NCBI RefSeq assembly: GCF_018860365.1
Contig: NZ_JAHKPO010000003.1
Coordinates: 744,001-808,000 of the forward strand
Reading direction: 5' to 3'
Origin: Arenibacter algicola
Lineage (GTDB): Bacteria > Bacteroidota > Bacteroidia > Flavobacteriales > Flavobacteriaceae
DNA: 64,000 nucleotides
Positions 29,809-38,473 of this stretch are shown here, in pieces (the stretch's first letter is position 1; every line of letters begins with the position of its first letter). The position numbers and the translations under genes were made by a program. The notes beneath the pieces were generated by a model. The model saw only the letters and a list, made by a program, of their open reading frames with translations, had not been told where the DNA came from and made no database searches.

Positions 29809-30219
29809 TGGTACATTAAATGTGTCAGCGGGTATATTTTATATTGAAAGGATTGATTTTTTTTACTGATAATGTTGGTATTGTTCAAGGGATATGTATT
29901 AGTTGAACTGGTGTTTGTGAAGGAGGCTTTGGACTCCAACCTAGGACTTTTAGTGAATAAATAATTCAATAACCCTAATCTTTTACCGACACTTGGGTTT
30001 ATATACAAAGTGATCAATTCTTTGCAATGGAAAATACCTGGTCTTTTTCCAAGATATATCCAATGATTTATTGGTGCCATTACATGTGCGGCAGTGGAAC
30101 TGGAGTAGGGAAGGAACCATATAATTGTGGTCAAAGGTTCCCAAAGAGTATTGATATATCTTTTAGAATTTATCAATAATGGCATTTGTCCTGTTACTGG
30201 TTAGAATACCGCCAAGAAC

Positions 30220-31920
30220 TTACTGCTCTTTGTAATGGGTGAACAAATCATGGAAAGGCTCTTTCCTGACCTCATTGACCGGATTGTAATCTGGATTAAC
30301 CGTTGGCCAGTACCTTTCGTCGATATTGATTTTTAGCCAGTCCATCAGTTTTTTGAACAAGGCTTCCCGCAATACAGTCTTGGTAGAAGCCAAATCGTTC
30401 TTTTCAAAGGGGTCTTCTTTAATATTGTAGAGATGAAACCGACCATACCAATCGAATATTAATTTATAATCTCCATCCCGAATTGCAGAATGTGGTGTTA
30501 GGGCATATGGCTCGTAAGGACTATTATAAATTACATTAAAAGGGTAGTGCCAGTAGTGGGTTTCCTTGCTATACGCCTTCTTACTGTTTTCGGGGTCTGA
30601 AAGTAGGGGCAGGACACTTTCCCCATCAAGCTTGTTGGTCTTGGCAATAGTTTTTGCATCATAACCCGTAGCTTCTAAAATTGTGGGATAAATATCGGTG
30701 CAATCTACGGGTACGTCTACCCATTGCCCTTCTTTGATCTTTCCTTTCCATCGAAAGACAAGGGGTACGCGGATTCCACCTTCGGTTACGCAGGCCTTTC
30801 CTCCTAAAAACGGACTGTTGTCCGTGCCTTCACCATTTGGGGTGATTTTAGAATCGATACCTCCGTTATCAGACATGAATACCACCAAAGTATTTTCGTC
30901 CAGACCGGTTTCTTGAAGTTTTTTTAGAATTTCACCTACTGATCTATCCAAACTTTTTATCATGGAAGCGTAGACTGGATCTTTATGACCATTCCATCCT
31001 TTGGTAGGCTTGTTCTCAAAATAAGCAACTTCATTTTCTTTGCCCTGATAGGGGGAGTGGATGGCAAAATGTGAAAAATAAAGGAAAAAGGGCTGCTCTT
31101 TAAGTTTTGATCTTTTGTCTATGTAATTTAGGGCCTGAACCGTCAAGTCGTCCGTTAGGTAATCCTCATTGGTCTCCTGACCGGAATCGCCTATTTCCGA
31201 ATGTTCCTGTGGCATTTTTGGAAAGCGGTTCTTTTCTTTATTATCCCAGCTTTTTTTCCAATCATAATATACCGAGCCACCAGCGTCGAACCAGGCCAAG
31301 GGTTCAAACCCTTGGTCCGCAGGCTGGTATCCCTGTGCTCCGAAACCACCTATGTGCCATTTGCCAATAAAGGCAGAGTGGTAGTCCTTTAATGCCTCGG
31401 CTATTGAAAGTTCGTCCTTACCTTTATCATAAGAATTTCCGGTAGGTACTGCGGAATTGGAGGTGCCATTGTTCAATGCCTGCTCTATCAAAATATTATC
31501 TTTATGTTCCAATACATCATGGGCATAATATCCGTCAGGGACCGGTAAATTTTGATTGTAATAGGTTTCACGCGGGGGCATGGCGGTTGTAAAACCAAGT
31601 CTACCTGCATATTTTCCCGTCATGATACTTGCTCGGGTCGGAGAACATAACTGGTTGGCATAGCCCTGCGAGAAGGCAGTGCCTTCTTGGACCAATCGGT
31701 CAATGTTGGGTGTTTCATAATACATTTTGGAGGCGTCTTCTCCAGAAAATTTTTGGGCATAGGCCTGATTGTCCATAATACCATAATCATCCGCCAATAT
31801 TAAAATTATGTTGGGTCTGGTAGAAGTCGCTTTTAGCTTGGACTTATCTTCCATTTTGGATTTGCACCCCATAAAAAGGATTGATAAAAAGCAAAAGACT
31901 AAGGTTTTGAAATGTGTCAT
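30220..31920 (-). CDS. Sulfatase (S1 type) lipoprotein
   Basis: Sulfatase of 566 aa with lipobox Cys19 (LFMGC). The metal site begins NIILILADDYG, the formylglycine motif is C-S-P-T-R at 92-96, GKWHIGGFG gives the Lys/His pair and FMSDNGGIDSK the second metal Asp-Asn. An insertion after the first beta strand (KFSGEDASKMYYETPN) and a long loop around residue 150 distinguish it from the other sulfatases here. It stands alone with its own promoter bearing the shared operator, upstream of but separate from the susC operon. The desulfated position is unknown. Confidence 0.94.
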   Translation of the reverse strand: MTHFKTLVFCFLSILFMGCKSKMEDKSKLKATSTRPNIILILADDYGIMDNQAYAQKFSGEDASKMYYETPNIDRLVQEGTAFSQGYANQLCSPTRASIMTGKYAGRLGFTTAMPPRETYYNQNLPVPDGYYAHDVLEHKDNILIEQALNNGTSNSAVPTGNSYDKGKDELSIAEALKDYHSAFIGKWHIGGFGAQGYQPADQGFEPLAWFDAGGSVYYDWKKSWDNKEKNRFPKMPQEHSEIGDSGQETNEDYLTDDLTVQALNYIDKRSKLKEQPFFLYFSHFAIHSPYQGKENEVAYFENKPTKGWNGHKDPVYASMIKSLDRSVGEILKKLQETGLDENTLVVFMSDNGGIDSKITPNGEGTDNSPFLGGKACVTEGGIRVPLVFRWKGKIKEGQWVDVPVDCTDIYPTILEATGYDAKTIAKTNKLDGESVLPLLSDPENSKKAYSKETHYWHYPFNVIYNSPYEPYALTPHSAIRDGDYKLIFDWYGRFHLYNIKEDPFEKNDLASTKTVLREALFKKLMDWLKINIDERYWPTVNPDYNPVNEVRKEPFHDLFTHYKEQ

Positions 31921-32064
31921 ATTGGTTGATTTGGAATAGTTTTAAAATATATATCCTACATTTAGTTTTTGGGCCCTGCTTTAGTTAGCCTTACCGGAAC
32001 CGCCAAAAAAAAACTGAATACCCATAAGAGACCTACTCTTTGTTGGTCAGTTCTAATTAAAGGT

Positions 32065-32109
32065 TAAACTTACGTTGGTTATTTTAGGGAACTATCCTGT
32101 TGTATGCTG
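32065..32109 (-). promoter_or_regulatory. Promoter with CAG direct-repeat operator (sulfatase at 30220)
   Basis: On the minus strand CAGCATACAACAGGATA (32093-32109) is followed after exactly 20 nt by TAAGTTTA (32065-32072), one base off TAnnTTTG. No -33 box is seen. The leader would be about 140 nt. The rest of the 31921-32226 gap shows nothing else. Confidence 0.75.
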
Positions 32110-32226
32110 TTAAAAGGCAATAAGAAGTAACTTCATAGCTTATAAGGACCAATTGTGGTTCAAGACAATCGGTGTCCATTGGAAAGTTTAGTTGTTGATT
32201 TTGATAAGGGAGTTTCCTTAAAGGTC

Positions 32227-33267
32227 TTAAATGGAATTCCGGTCTATAAAATTAAACGGGTTTTTAATCTTTCCTTTTTCCTTGTTCAAGATCATTCTGG
32301 AGGCGGTTTCCCCCATTACCTTAAAATCTGTAGAAATAACGGTAATTCCGAGCAGTTCTTTTAAGGGCGTGTCGTTGTAGGAAATAACCCCTATCTCAAC
32401 GCCTAAAATAAACTCTTTGTCCCGGATCTGGTTCACCAAACTTACCAAGTCGTTTTCTTCTATGGTAATAAAGAGATCTCCCTTTCTGAGGATGATGTCA
32501 TCAAAAATTTCATCTAGAACCTCGAAATCTATTTTGTGCTCCACGCAAAATTTACGAAAGCCGTGCAAAATTCTTCTGGGATAAGGATAAACAGCATTTT
32601 CGGGATAGACCAGAATCAATTTTCCATATCGCGAGATCTTTGGCAACCCTTCTTTTAGGGCATTATAGATATCATTCTCAAAATCTTGATAGATTTCAAT
32701 AAAATCCCCTTCAATTTCAAGTTTATTATTGTCCATCAAAACTAGTTTGTTCTTGGGAATCATATTGATGGCCTTAATGGCTTCATCGGTAGAACTAATG
32801 TGTTTAAGATCGTCTGTCTTAAAATGTGGCATAATGACGTAATAATCGTATGCGTTGATGTTCTTCTCTATTAAATTTACAAACAGGGAGTTGTCACAAT
32901 GGTAAATGTGAAGATCCGTATGGGAGTTGCCCCCTATGGTATTTATAAACGAATTGTAAATGCGCATTTTATAGGCGCTCAACTTATTGATGAGGAAAAG
33001 AATATTGACCTTGGATATAAGTTTTGTTCTGGTTATGTAATAGCCTTTTCCCCTAATAGAGGTAATTATCTTACGTTCCTTTAATATCTGATATGCTTTT
33101 TCAACCGTATCACGTGAAAGCAGAAATTCCTCACTAAGGCTATTGATGGAAGGAATTTTATCATCGATCTTTAGGTTGCCATTGGAAATGTTGTTGATTA
33201 CGGAATCTACTAGCTGCCTATATTTAGGGATCCTGGAATTTTCATCTATTTTGAGGTATTTGAACAT
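32227..33267 (-). CDS. GntR-type regulator with sugar-sensing domain
   Basis: Regulator of 346 aa. The N-terminal winged helix-turn-helix (about residues 8-75) has the GntR pattern YRQLVDSVINNISNG, IPSINSLSEEFLLSRDTVEKAYQ and GKGYYI. Residues about 85-346 look like a periplasmic-binding-protein/LacI-type effector domain (KVNILFLINKLSAYK, YDYYVIMPHF, KFILGVEIGVISYNDTPLKELLGI). It is divergent from the rhamnose operon, the usual place for that operon's regulator, so the effector is probably L-rhamnose or a phosphorylated intermediate. It may act on the palindromes before susC, the CAG repeats, or both; sequence alone does not settle this. Confidence 0.88.
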   Translation of the reverse strand: MFKYLKIDENSRIPKYRQLVDSVINNISNGNLKIDDKIPSINSLSEEFLLSRDTVEKAYQILKERKIITSIRGKGYYITRTKLISKVNILFLINKLSAYKMRIYNSFINTIGGNSHTDLHIYHCDNSLFVNLIEKNINAYDYYVIMPHFKTDDLKHISSTDEAIKAINMIPKNKLVLMDNNKLEIEGDFIEIYQDFENDIYNALKEGLPKISRYGKLILVYPENAVYPYPRRILHGFRKFCVEHKIDFEVLDEIFDDIILRKGDLFITIEENDLVSLVNQIRDKEFILGVEIGVISYNDTPLKELLGITVISTDFKVMGETASRMILNKEKGKIKNPFNFIDRNSI

Positions 33268-33422
33268 ATCTAAGCTAATCTATAATAATGGTAATATAAA
33301 ATAATAAGTCTGCCGCTTTTGTTTATTCTTCAATAATAAGCTATTTAATTTTAAATTTATTAATAAAATAAAGCTCTTTTGGTTTCAGGAAGGTTGAAAA
33401 AATTAAAAAAAAATACTGGTTG

Positions 33423-33467
33423 CAGTACAGTACAGGATGCATACAGGAGAACTGTGCAATACTTTAG
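33423..33467 (+). promoter_or_regulatory. Promoter with CAG direct-repeat operator (rhamnose operon)
   Basis: CAGTACAGTACAGGATG (33423-33439) is followed after exactly 20 nt by TACTTTAG (33460-33467), a partial match to TAnnTTTG. A further half-site-like CAGGAGA lies at 33444-33450. Transcription would start some 25 nt before the ATG at 33498. The site lies in the divergent gap with the GntR gene, linking the operator to rhamnose control. Confidence 0.72.
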
Positions 33468-33497
33468 CAATCATAAAACTTTTGAAGCTATTAAATT

Positions 33498-35603
33498 ATG
33501 AATCATTCCGTAAAGAATTTTAAATACGTTAATTATCTCTGGGAAGAGAGCAAGGCGGAGGCGCTGGGCGACGATCAGGTAGAACTGTTTCTTTATAGGT
33601 CCAATATTTTAGGGGCCGATCTTCGAATCACCAATTATGGTGGAGGTAATACCAGTTGTAAGACCGTTGAAAAGGATCCTCTGACCAATGAAGAGGTAGA
33701 GGTAATGTGGATCAAGGGTTCCGGTGGGGATATAGGTACTTTGAACAAGGCCGGTATCGCGGGATTATATACAGAACGATTAAGAAACTTGAAAAACGTT
33801 TATGGAGGTCTTGCGGATGAGGATAGAATGGTAGGTCTTTTTGATCATTGTATCTACGATCTGGAAAGTAAAGCTCCGTCCATAGATACTCCCTTGCACG
33901 GCCTACTTCCCTTTAAACATATAGATCATTTGCATCCCGATGCCTTGATAGCGGTAGCCGCGGCCAAGGATAGTGAAAAGGTGACCAAGGAAATTTGGGG
34001 AGATACCATGGGCTGGGTGCCATGGCAAAGACCAGGATTTGATCTAGGCCTGCAATTGGAAAAATGTTTGAACGACAATCCCGGTATAAGGGGAATTGTT
34101 TTGGGAAGCCACGGACTTTTCACCTGGGGGGATACCTCTTATGAGTGCTATATGAACAGCTTGGAGGTCATAGAAATGGCTTCAGAGTACATAGCTAAAA
34201 AGATTAAAGAAAAAGGCAGCATTTTTGGAGGACAAAAAGTTAAAAGCCTGCCCCAAAAGGAACGCGCTGAAAAAGCTTCTCAATTAATACCATTGCTAAG
34301 GGGACTTTGTTCTTCCGAAAATAGAATGATAGGACATTTTTCGGATAGTGATGTGGTCTTGGAGTATATCAATAGCAATGACTTGGCGCGCTTGGCGCCA
34401 ATGGGTACTTCCTGTCCCGATCACTTTCTTAGGACCAAAATACAGCCTTTGGTATTGGATCTGGATCCTAATGAGGATCTTAGCGATGACAAAGCCGTAT
34501 TGAAAAAACTGGAACCGGCCTTTGAGGCTTACAGACAAGGGTACAAAGACTATTATGATACCTGTAAAAAGGACAATAGCCCGGCCATGCGCGACCCTAA
34601 CCCGGTTATTATAATTTACCCGGGTATAGGAATGTTCAGTTTTGCAAAGAACAAGCAGACTACGAGGGTTGCCAGTGAGTTTTATATTAATGCAATAAAC
34701 GTAATGAGGGGCGCGGAGGCCATAACGGAATACACCTCTTTGCCAAGACAGGAAGCCTTTGATATTGAATATTGGTTACTAGAGGAGGCTAAATTGCAAC
34801 GTATGCCGAAAGAACAGCCCCTTTCCAGAAAAGTAGCGTTAGTTACCGGAGCAGGTGGCGGAATAGGAAAGGCCATTGCTGATAAATTGGCAAAGGAAGG
34901 AGCTAACGTGGTATTGACAGATATAGCCGAAGATCGATTGAAGGAGGCCGTGGGTACCTATAAGTCGGATACTGCCAGTTATGCGGTTTGCGATGTTACC
35001 AAAAGTGAATCTATTGCGGAGGCTTATAAGAAAGCTTGTTTGGAGTTTGGCGGTGTGGATATTGTAGTGCATAGTGCAGGACTTGCCATTTCCAAGCCAT
35101 TGGACGAGACCACCGAAAAGGATTGGGATATTTTACAGAATGTTCTAGTGAAAGGTCAGTTTGAACTTGCCAAACAGGCAGTTGCCATAATGCGCAAACA
35201 AGGTTTGGGAGGAGATTTTATAAGTATAGCCAGTAAGAACGGTCTGGTTTCCGGTCCAAACAATGTGGGATACGGGACCGCCAAGGCAGCACAACAACAT
35301 ATGGCCCGCTTATTGGCCGCAGAATTGGGCGGGGACAAAATCCGTGTCAACACAGTAAACCCGGACGGGGTTATCGTGGGCAGTAAGATTTGGGAAGGCG
35401 ATTGGGCCGAAGGTAGGGCCAAAGCCTACGGTATTACCGTGGATGAACTTCCTGCACATTACGCCAAAAGAAATTTATTGAACGAAATTATTTACCCAGA
35501 GGATATTGCCAACGGTGTTTTCGCCTGTGTTGCAATCCTGGATAAGACTACGGGCAATATAATAAATGTTGATGGCGGTATGGCCAATGCATTTGTAAGA
35601 TAG
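33498..35603 (+). CDS. rhaEW: Bifunctional rhamnulose-1-phosphate aldolase / lactaldehyde dehydrogenase
   Basis: Cytoplasmic fusion of 701 aa. Residues about 30-400 are a class II aldolase domain with metal-binding histidines in HGLLPFKHIDHLHPDA and a later GSHGLFTWG. Residues about 440-701 are a short-chain dehydrogenase with the NAD site TGAGGGIGKAIA (about 448) and the catalytic Tyr-x-x-x-Lys in YGTAKAAQ (about 592). It cleaves L-rhamnulose-1-phosphate to dihydroxyacetone phosphate and L-lactaldehyde, and the dehydrogenase half oxidises the aldehyde to lactate. The isomerase and kinase genes follow. The architecture is the one known as RhaEW in many bacteria lacking classical RhaD. Confidence 0.93.
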   Translation: MNHSVKNFKYVNYLWEESKAEALGDDQVELFLYRSNILGADLRITNYGGGNTSCKTVEKDPLTNEEVEVMWIKGSGGDIGTLNKAGIAGLYTERLRNLKNVYGGLADEDRMVGLFDHCIYDLESKAPSIDTPLHGLLPFKHIDHLHPDALIAVAAAKDSEKVTKEIWGDTMGWVPWQRPGFDLGLQLEKCLNDNPGIRGIVLGSHGLFTWGDTSYECYMNSLEVIEMASEYIAKKIKEKGSIFGGQKVKSLPQKERAEKASQLIPLLRGLCSSENRMIGHFSDSDVVLEYINSNDLARLAPMGTSCPDHFLRTKIQPLVLDLDPNEDLSDDKAVLKKLEPAFEAYRQGYKDYYDTCKKDNSPAMRDPNPVIIIYPGIGMFSFAKNKQTTRVASEFYINAINVMRGAEAITEYTSLPRQEAFDIEYWLLEEAKLQRMPKEQPLSRKVALVTGAGGGIGKAIADKLAKEGANVVLTDIAEDRLKEAVGTYKSDTASYAVCDVTKSESIAEAYKKACLEFGGVDIVVHSAGLAISKPLDETTEKDWDILQNVLVKGQFELAKQAVAIMRKQGLGGDFISIASKNGLVSGPNNVGYGTAKAAQQHMARLLAAELGGDKIRVNTVNPDGVIVGSKIWEGDWAEGRAKAYGITVDELPAHYAKRNLLNEIIYPEDIANGVFACVAILDKTTGNIINVDGGMANAFVR

Positions 35604-35634
35604 TTAGTAAGTTAGTTTGAGTTAGTTTTTTTTA

Positions 35635-35672
35635 AGACCTGTCAGGGTAGAGTACCAATTTCTGACAGGTCT
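35635..35672 (+). other. Hairpin between aldolase and isomerase genes
   Basis: AGACCTGTCAG (35635-35645) is perfectly mirrored by CTGACAGGTCT (35662-35672) with a 16-nt loop. No T-run follows; a T-run lies before it, so it could terminate only antisense RNA. On the sense strand it more likely stabilises the upstream message or marks a processing point. Just before it GTTAG is repeated (35602-35632). Confidence 0.5.
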
Positions 35673-35691
35673 AATTCTAATTGGGAATATA

Positions 35692-36972
35692 ATGAGAATA
35701 GATAAAGAAAAAATACAGGAAAAGAACCAAAAGGATTTAAAATCGCACCAGGAAAAATTCGATTTCTTGTCGAATGTCCTTGTAAAGGATGGTTGTAATG
35801 TCCATGATATTATCAATAAATTAGCGGAATTTCAAGTAGCAATTCCAAGTTGGGCCCTGGGCGCAGGTGGAACCAGATTTGGGAGGTTTTCTTTTCAGGG
35901 GGAACCGTCCACATTGGAGCAAAAAATAGATGACGTGGGTATTTTACATGCCCTCACCCAGACGGCCGGTGCCATTTCCCTGCATATTCCTTGGGACATA
36001 CCTCAAGATTATGAAGCCATAAAGCAGTTGGCCACTTCGCACAACATCGTTTTTGATGCGGTAAACTCCAACACCTTTCAAGATCAAAAAAACGCAAAGG
36101 AAAGCTATAGGTTCGGTTCGCTGAGCAATAGGGAGAAGGCGATAAGGGAACAGGCGGTCCGGCACAATTTGGATGTTATTGATATAGGCAACAAATTGGG
36201 TTCTAAAAGTCTTACGGTATGGTTGGCCGATGGATCCAATTTTCCGGGACAGAACAATTTTCAAAATGCTTTGCAAAATACCCAGGACAGTCTAAAGGAT
36301 ATCTATAGGGCCTTGCCGGAGGATTGGAAGTTGTTCATTGAATACAAACCCTATGAGCCAAATTTTTACAGTACCGTAATCCAGGATTGGGGAACCTCCT
36401 TCATGTTGGCCAACGAATGTGGCGATAAGGCATATACCTTGGTCGATTTGGGACATCATTTGCCCAATACCAACATTGAGCAGATCGTTGCCACTTTGAT
36501 GATGAAGGGCAAATTGGGCGGTTTTCATTTTAATGATAGTAAATACGGGGATGATGATATTACCGTAGGCAGTATTAAACCTTATGCCCTCTTTTTAATT
36601 TTTAACGAATTGGTCTATGGGATGAACAATAATCCCCAAAATCCATACCCGGCATGGATGATAGATGCCAGTCATAATATAAAAGACCCCTTGGAGGATC
36701 TGATCCAATCTTTGGAAGCCATCCAGGAAGCATATGCCAAGGCACTTTTGATAGATCAGGACCAATTGAGAACGGCACAAATGGAAAATGACGTAGTTCG
36801 CTGTCAGGAGATACTTCAGAATGCCTATCGTACAGATGTAAGACCTTTGTTGCAGGAAGCAAGACGTAAGAGCGGTGGGGCACTTTCTCCCATAAATGCC
36901 TATCGTTCACTTAAGGTGAGGGAAAATTTGATCAACGTAAGAGGTAAAAACAGCATAGCTTCCGGATTATAA
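35692..36972 (+). CDS. rhaI: L-rhamnose isomerase (RhaI type)
   Basis: Cytoplasmic isomerase of 426 aa with a TIM-barrel of the xylose-isomerase-like fold. Expected metal-site segments include FIEYKPYEPNFYSTVIQDWG, LVDLGHHLPNTN and GGFHFNDSKYGDDDI, supplying the Glu, Asp and His ligands. It converts L-rhamnose to L-rhamnulose. It belongs to the RhaI group found in Bacteroidota and Pseudomonas rather than the RhaA type. It sits between the aldolase fusion and the kinase and ends 9 bp before the latter. Confidence 0.92.
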   Translation: MRIDKEKIQEKNQKDLKSHQEKFDFLSNVLVKDGCNVHDIINKLAEFQVAIPSWALGAGGTRFGRFSFQGEPSTLEQKIDDVGILHALTQTAGAISLHIPWDIPQDYEAIKQLATSHNIVFDAVNSNTFQDQKNAKESYRFGSLSNREKAIREQAVRHNLDVIDIGNKLGSKSLTVWLADGSNFPGQNNFQNALQNTQDSLKDIYRALPEDWKLFIEYKPYEPNFYSTVIQDWGTSFMLANECGDKAYTLVDLGHHLPNTNIEQIVATLMMKGKLGGFHFNDSKYGDDDITVGSIKPYALFLIFNELVYGMNNNPQNPYPAWMIDASHNIKDPLEDLIQSLEAIQEAYAKALLIDQDQLRTAQMENDVVRCQEILQNAYRTDVRPLLQEARRKSGGALSPINAYRSLKVRENLINVRGKNSIASGL

Positions 36973-36981
36973 TACAATCAA

Positions 36982-38355
36982 ATGAAAGAGAAAGTAACGG
37001 CTGTATTCGATATAGGAAAGACCAATAAAAAATTCTTTCTATTCGATAAGGATTTTCAGGAAGTGTATAGGGAATATACGCGTTTTGAGAATATTAATGA
37101 TGAGGATGGTTACCCAACTGAGGATTTGGAGCGATTAAAAACATGGTTGAAGGAGGTTTTTGACAGGATATTGGATGCCCAAAAGTATGATATTACCTCC
37201 ATAAATTTTTCGACCTATGGTGCCAGCTTGGTGCATTTGGATGAAAATGATGAGGTGTTAACACCACTTTATAATTATACCAAGGAGATTCCTCATGATA
37301 TTATAGACTCATTTAATGAAAAATATGGTCCGGAACTGGATTTTGCCGTAGCTACGGGTTCCCCAGTTTCCGGACTGTTGAATTCGGGAATTCAGCTGTA
37401 CTGGCTGAAACATACAAAACCCGAAATCTATAAAAGAATCAAGTACTCCCTACATTTGCCCCAATATTTAAGTTTTGTCTTCACGGGTATACCGGTAAGT
37501 GAACATACCAGCATTGGCTGCCACACGGCGCTATGGGATTATACTAAAAAAGATTATCACGATTGGGTCTATCAAGAAGGGATTGACAAAATATTACCCA
37601 GGATCGTTTCTACCGAGACCAGTATCAATATGAACTATAACGGCAAACGAATTAAGATAGGTGTGGGGATACATGATAGCTCTGCGGCATTATTGCCCTA
37701 TATACGCAGTGTTAAAAAGAAGTTTATATTGGTTTCCACAGGCACCTGGAGCATTGCTATGAACCCCTTTTCGGAAGAAGCGCTGAAAGATTCGGATATT
37801 GATAAAAATTGTATCAATTATATGCGGATCAATGGTAAGGCAGTGAAAGCCTCAAGTTTGTTTCTTGGTAATGAATACAAGGAGCAAGTTAAAAAGCTGT
37901 CCGAACATTTTCAGGTTCCAGTGGATTTTCATAAAACTGTCCCTTTTGATCACGATATATACCTGGAGATCCTTGAAAACTTTGAGCATATGTTCAAATG
38001 GACTAGCATTGTGGATAGGAATATGCCGCCAAAGACCAAAATACCATACGAAAACTATGCACACGCCTATCATCAACTAATGGTGGAACTTGTTTTGCTA
38101 CAAGTGGAATGTATTAAAACAGTTAGTGGGAAGGATAACATTGAGAAGTTATATATAGATGGAGGGTTTTCGGATAATGACGTTTACATTCAACTTATAT
38201 CTCACTATCTAAGAAATATGAAGCTAAGCACCACGGATTCCTCCTTGGGGTCGGCTCTGGGTGCGGCACTATGTATATCGGACGTAAGATTGAACTCCAA
38301 ATTCCTTAGAAAGAACTACGCATTAAAGAAACATGTGCCCTTTATAATTCAATAA
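36982..38355 (+). CDS. FGGY-family kinase, probable L-rhamnulokinase
   Basis: Sugar kinase of 457 aa. The N-terminal ATPase lobe opens VTAVFDIGKTNKKFFLFD, the second lobe contains FILVSTGTWSIAMNP (phosphate-2 motif), and LYIDGGFSDNDVYIQLIS near the end is the adenosine motif. The position between isomerase and permease makes phosphorylation of L-rhamnulose the natural role. A fuculose or xylulose kinase is possible by family alone, but the operon content argues for rhamnulose. The start is the ATG 9 bp after the isomerase stop. Confidence 0.87.
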   Translation: MKEKVTAVFDIGKTNKKFFLFDKDFQEVYREYTRFENINDEDGYPTEDLERLKTWLKEVFDRILDAQKYDITSINFSTYGASLVHLDENDEVLTPLYNYTKEIPHDIIDSFNEKYGPELDFAVATGSPVSGLLNSGIQLYWLKHTKPEIYKRIKYSLHLPQYLSFVFTGIPVSEHTSIGCHTALWDYTKKDYHDWVYQEGIDKILPRIVSTETSINMNYNGKRIKIGVGIHDSSAALLPYIRSVKKKFILVSTGTWSIAMNPFSEEALKDSDIDKNCINYMRINGKAVKASSLFLGNEYKEQVKKLSEHFQVPVDFHKTVPFDHDIYLEILENFEHMFKWTSIVDRNMPPKTKIPYENYAHAYHQLMVELVLLQVECIKTVSGKDNIEKLYIDGGFSDNDVYIQLISHYLRNMKLSTTDSSLGSALGAALCISDVRLNSKFLRKNYALKKHVPFIIQ

Positions 38356-38473
38356 TTAGTAGCATAAAGAAATTCAAACATTGATGAACCTACTCATTTT
38401 TTTTGACCTTAAGAAGTTAATCATAATAGTATATTTAACCAACCACCATAACCTAAAATAATAACCAACCACT

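Noticed and set aside
29760-30185. 141-aa minus-strand frame upstream of susC
   Set aside because: It overlaps the promoter palindromes, has no family resemblance and lies in a regulatory gap; more likely chance.
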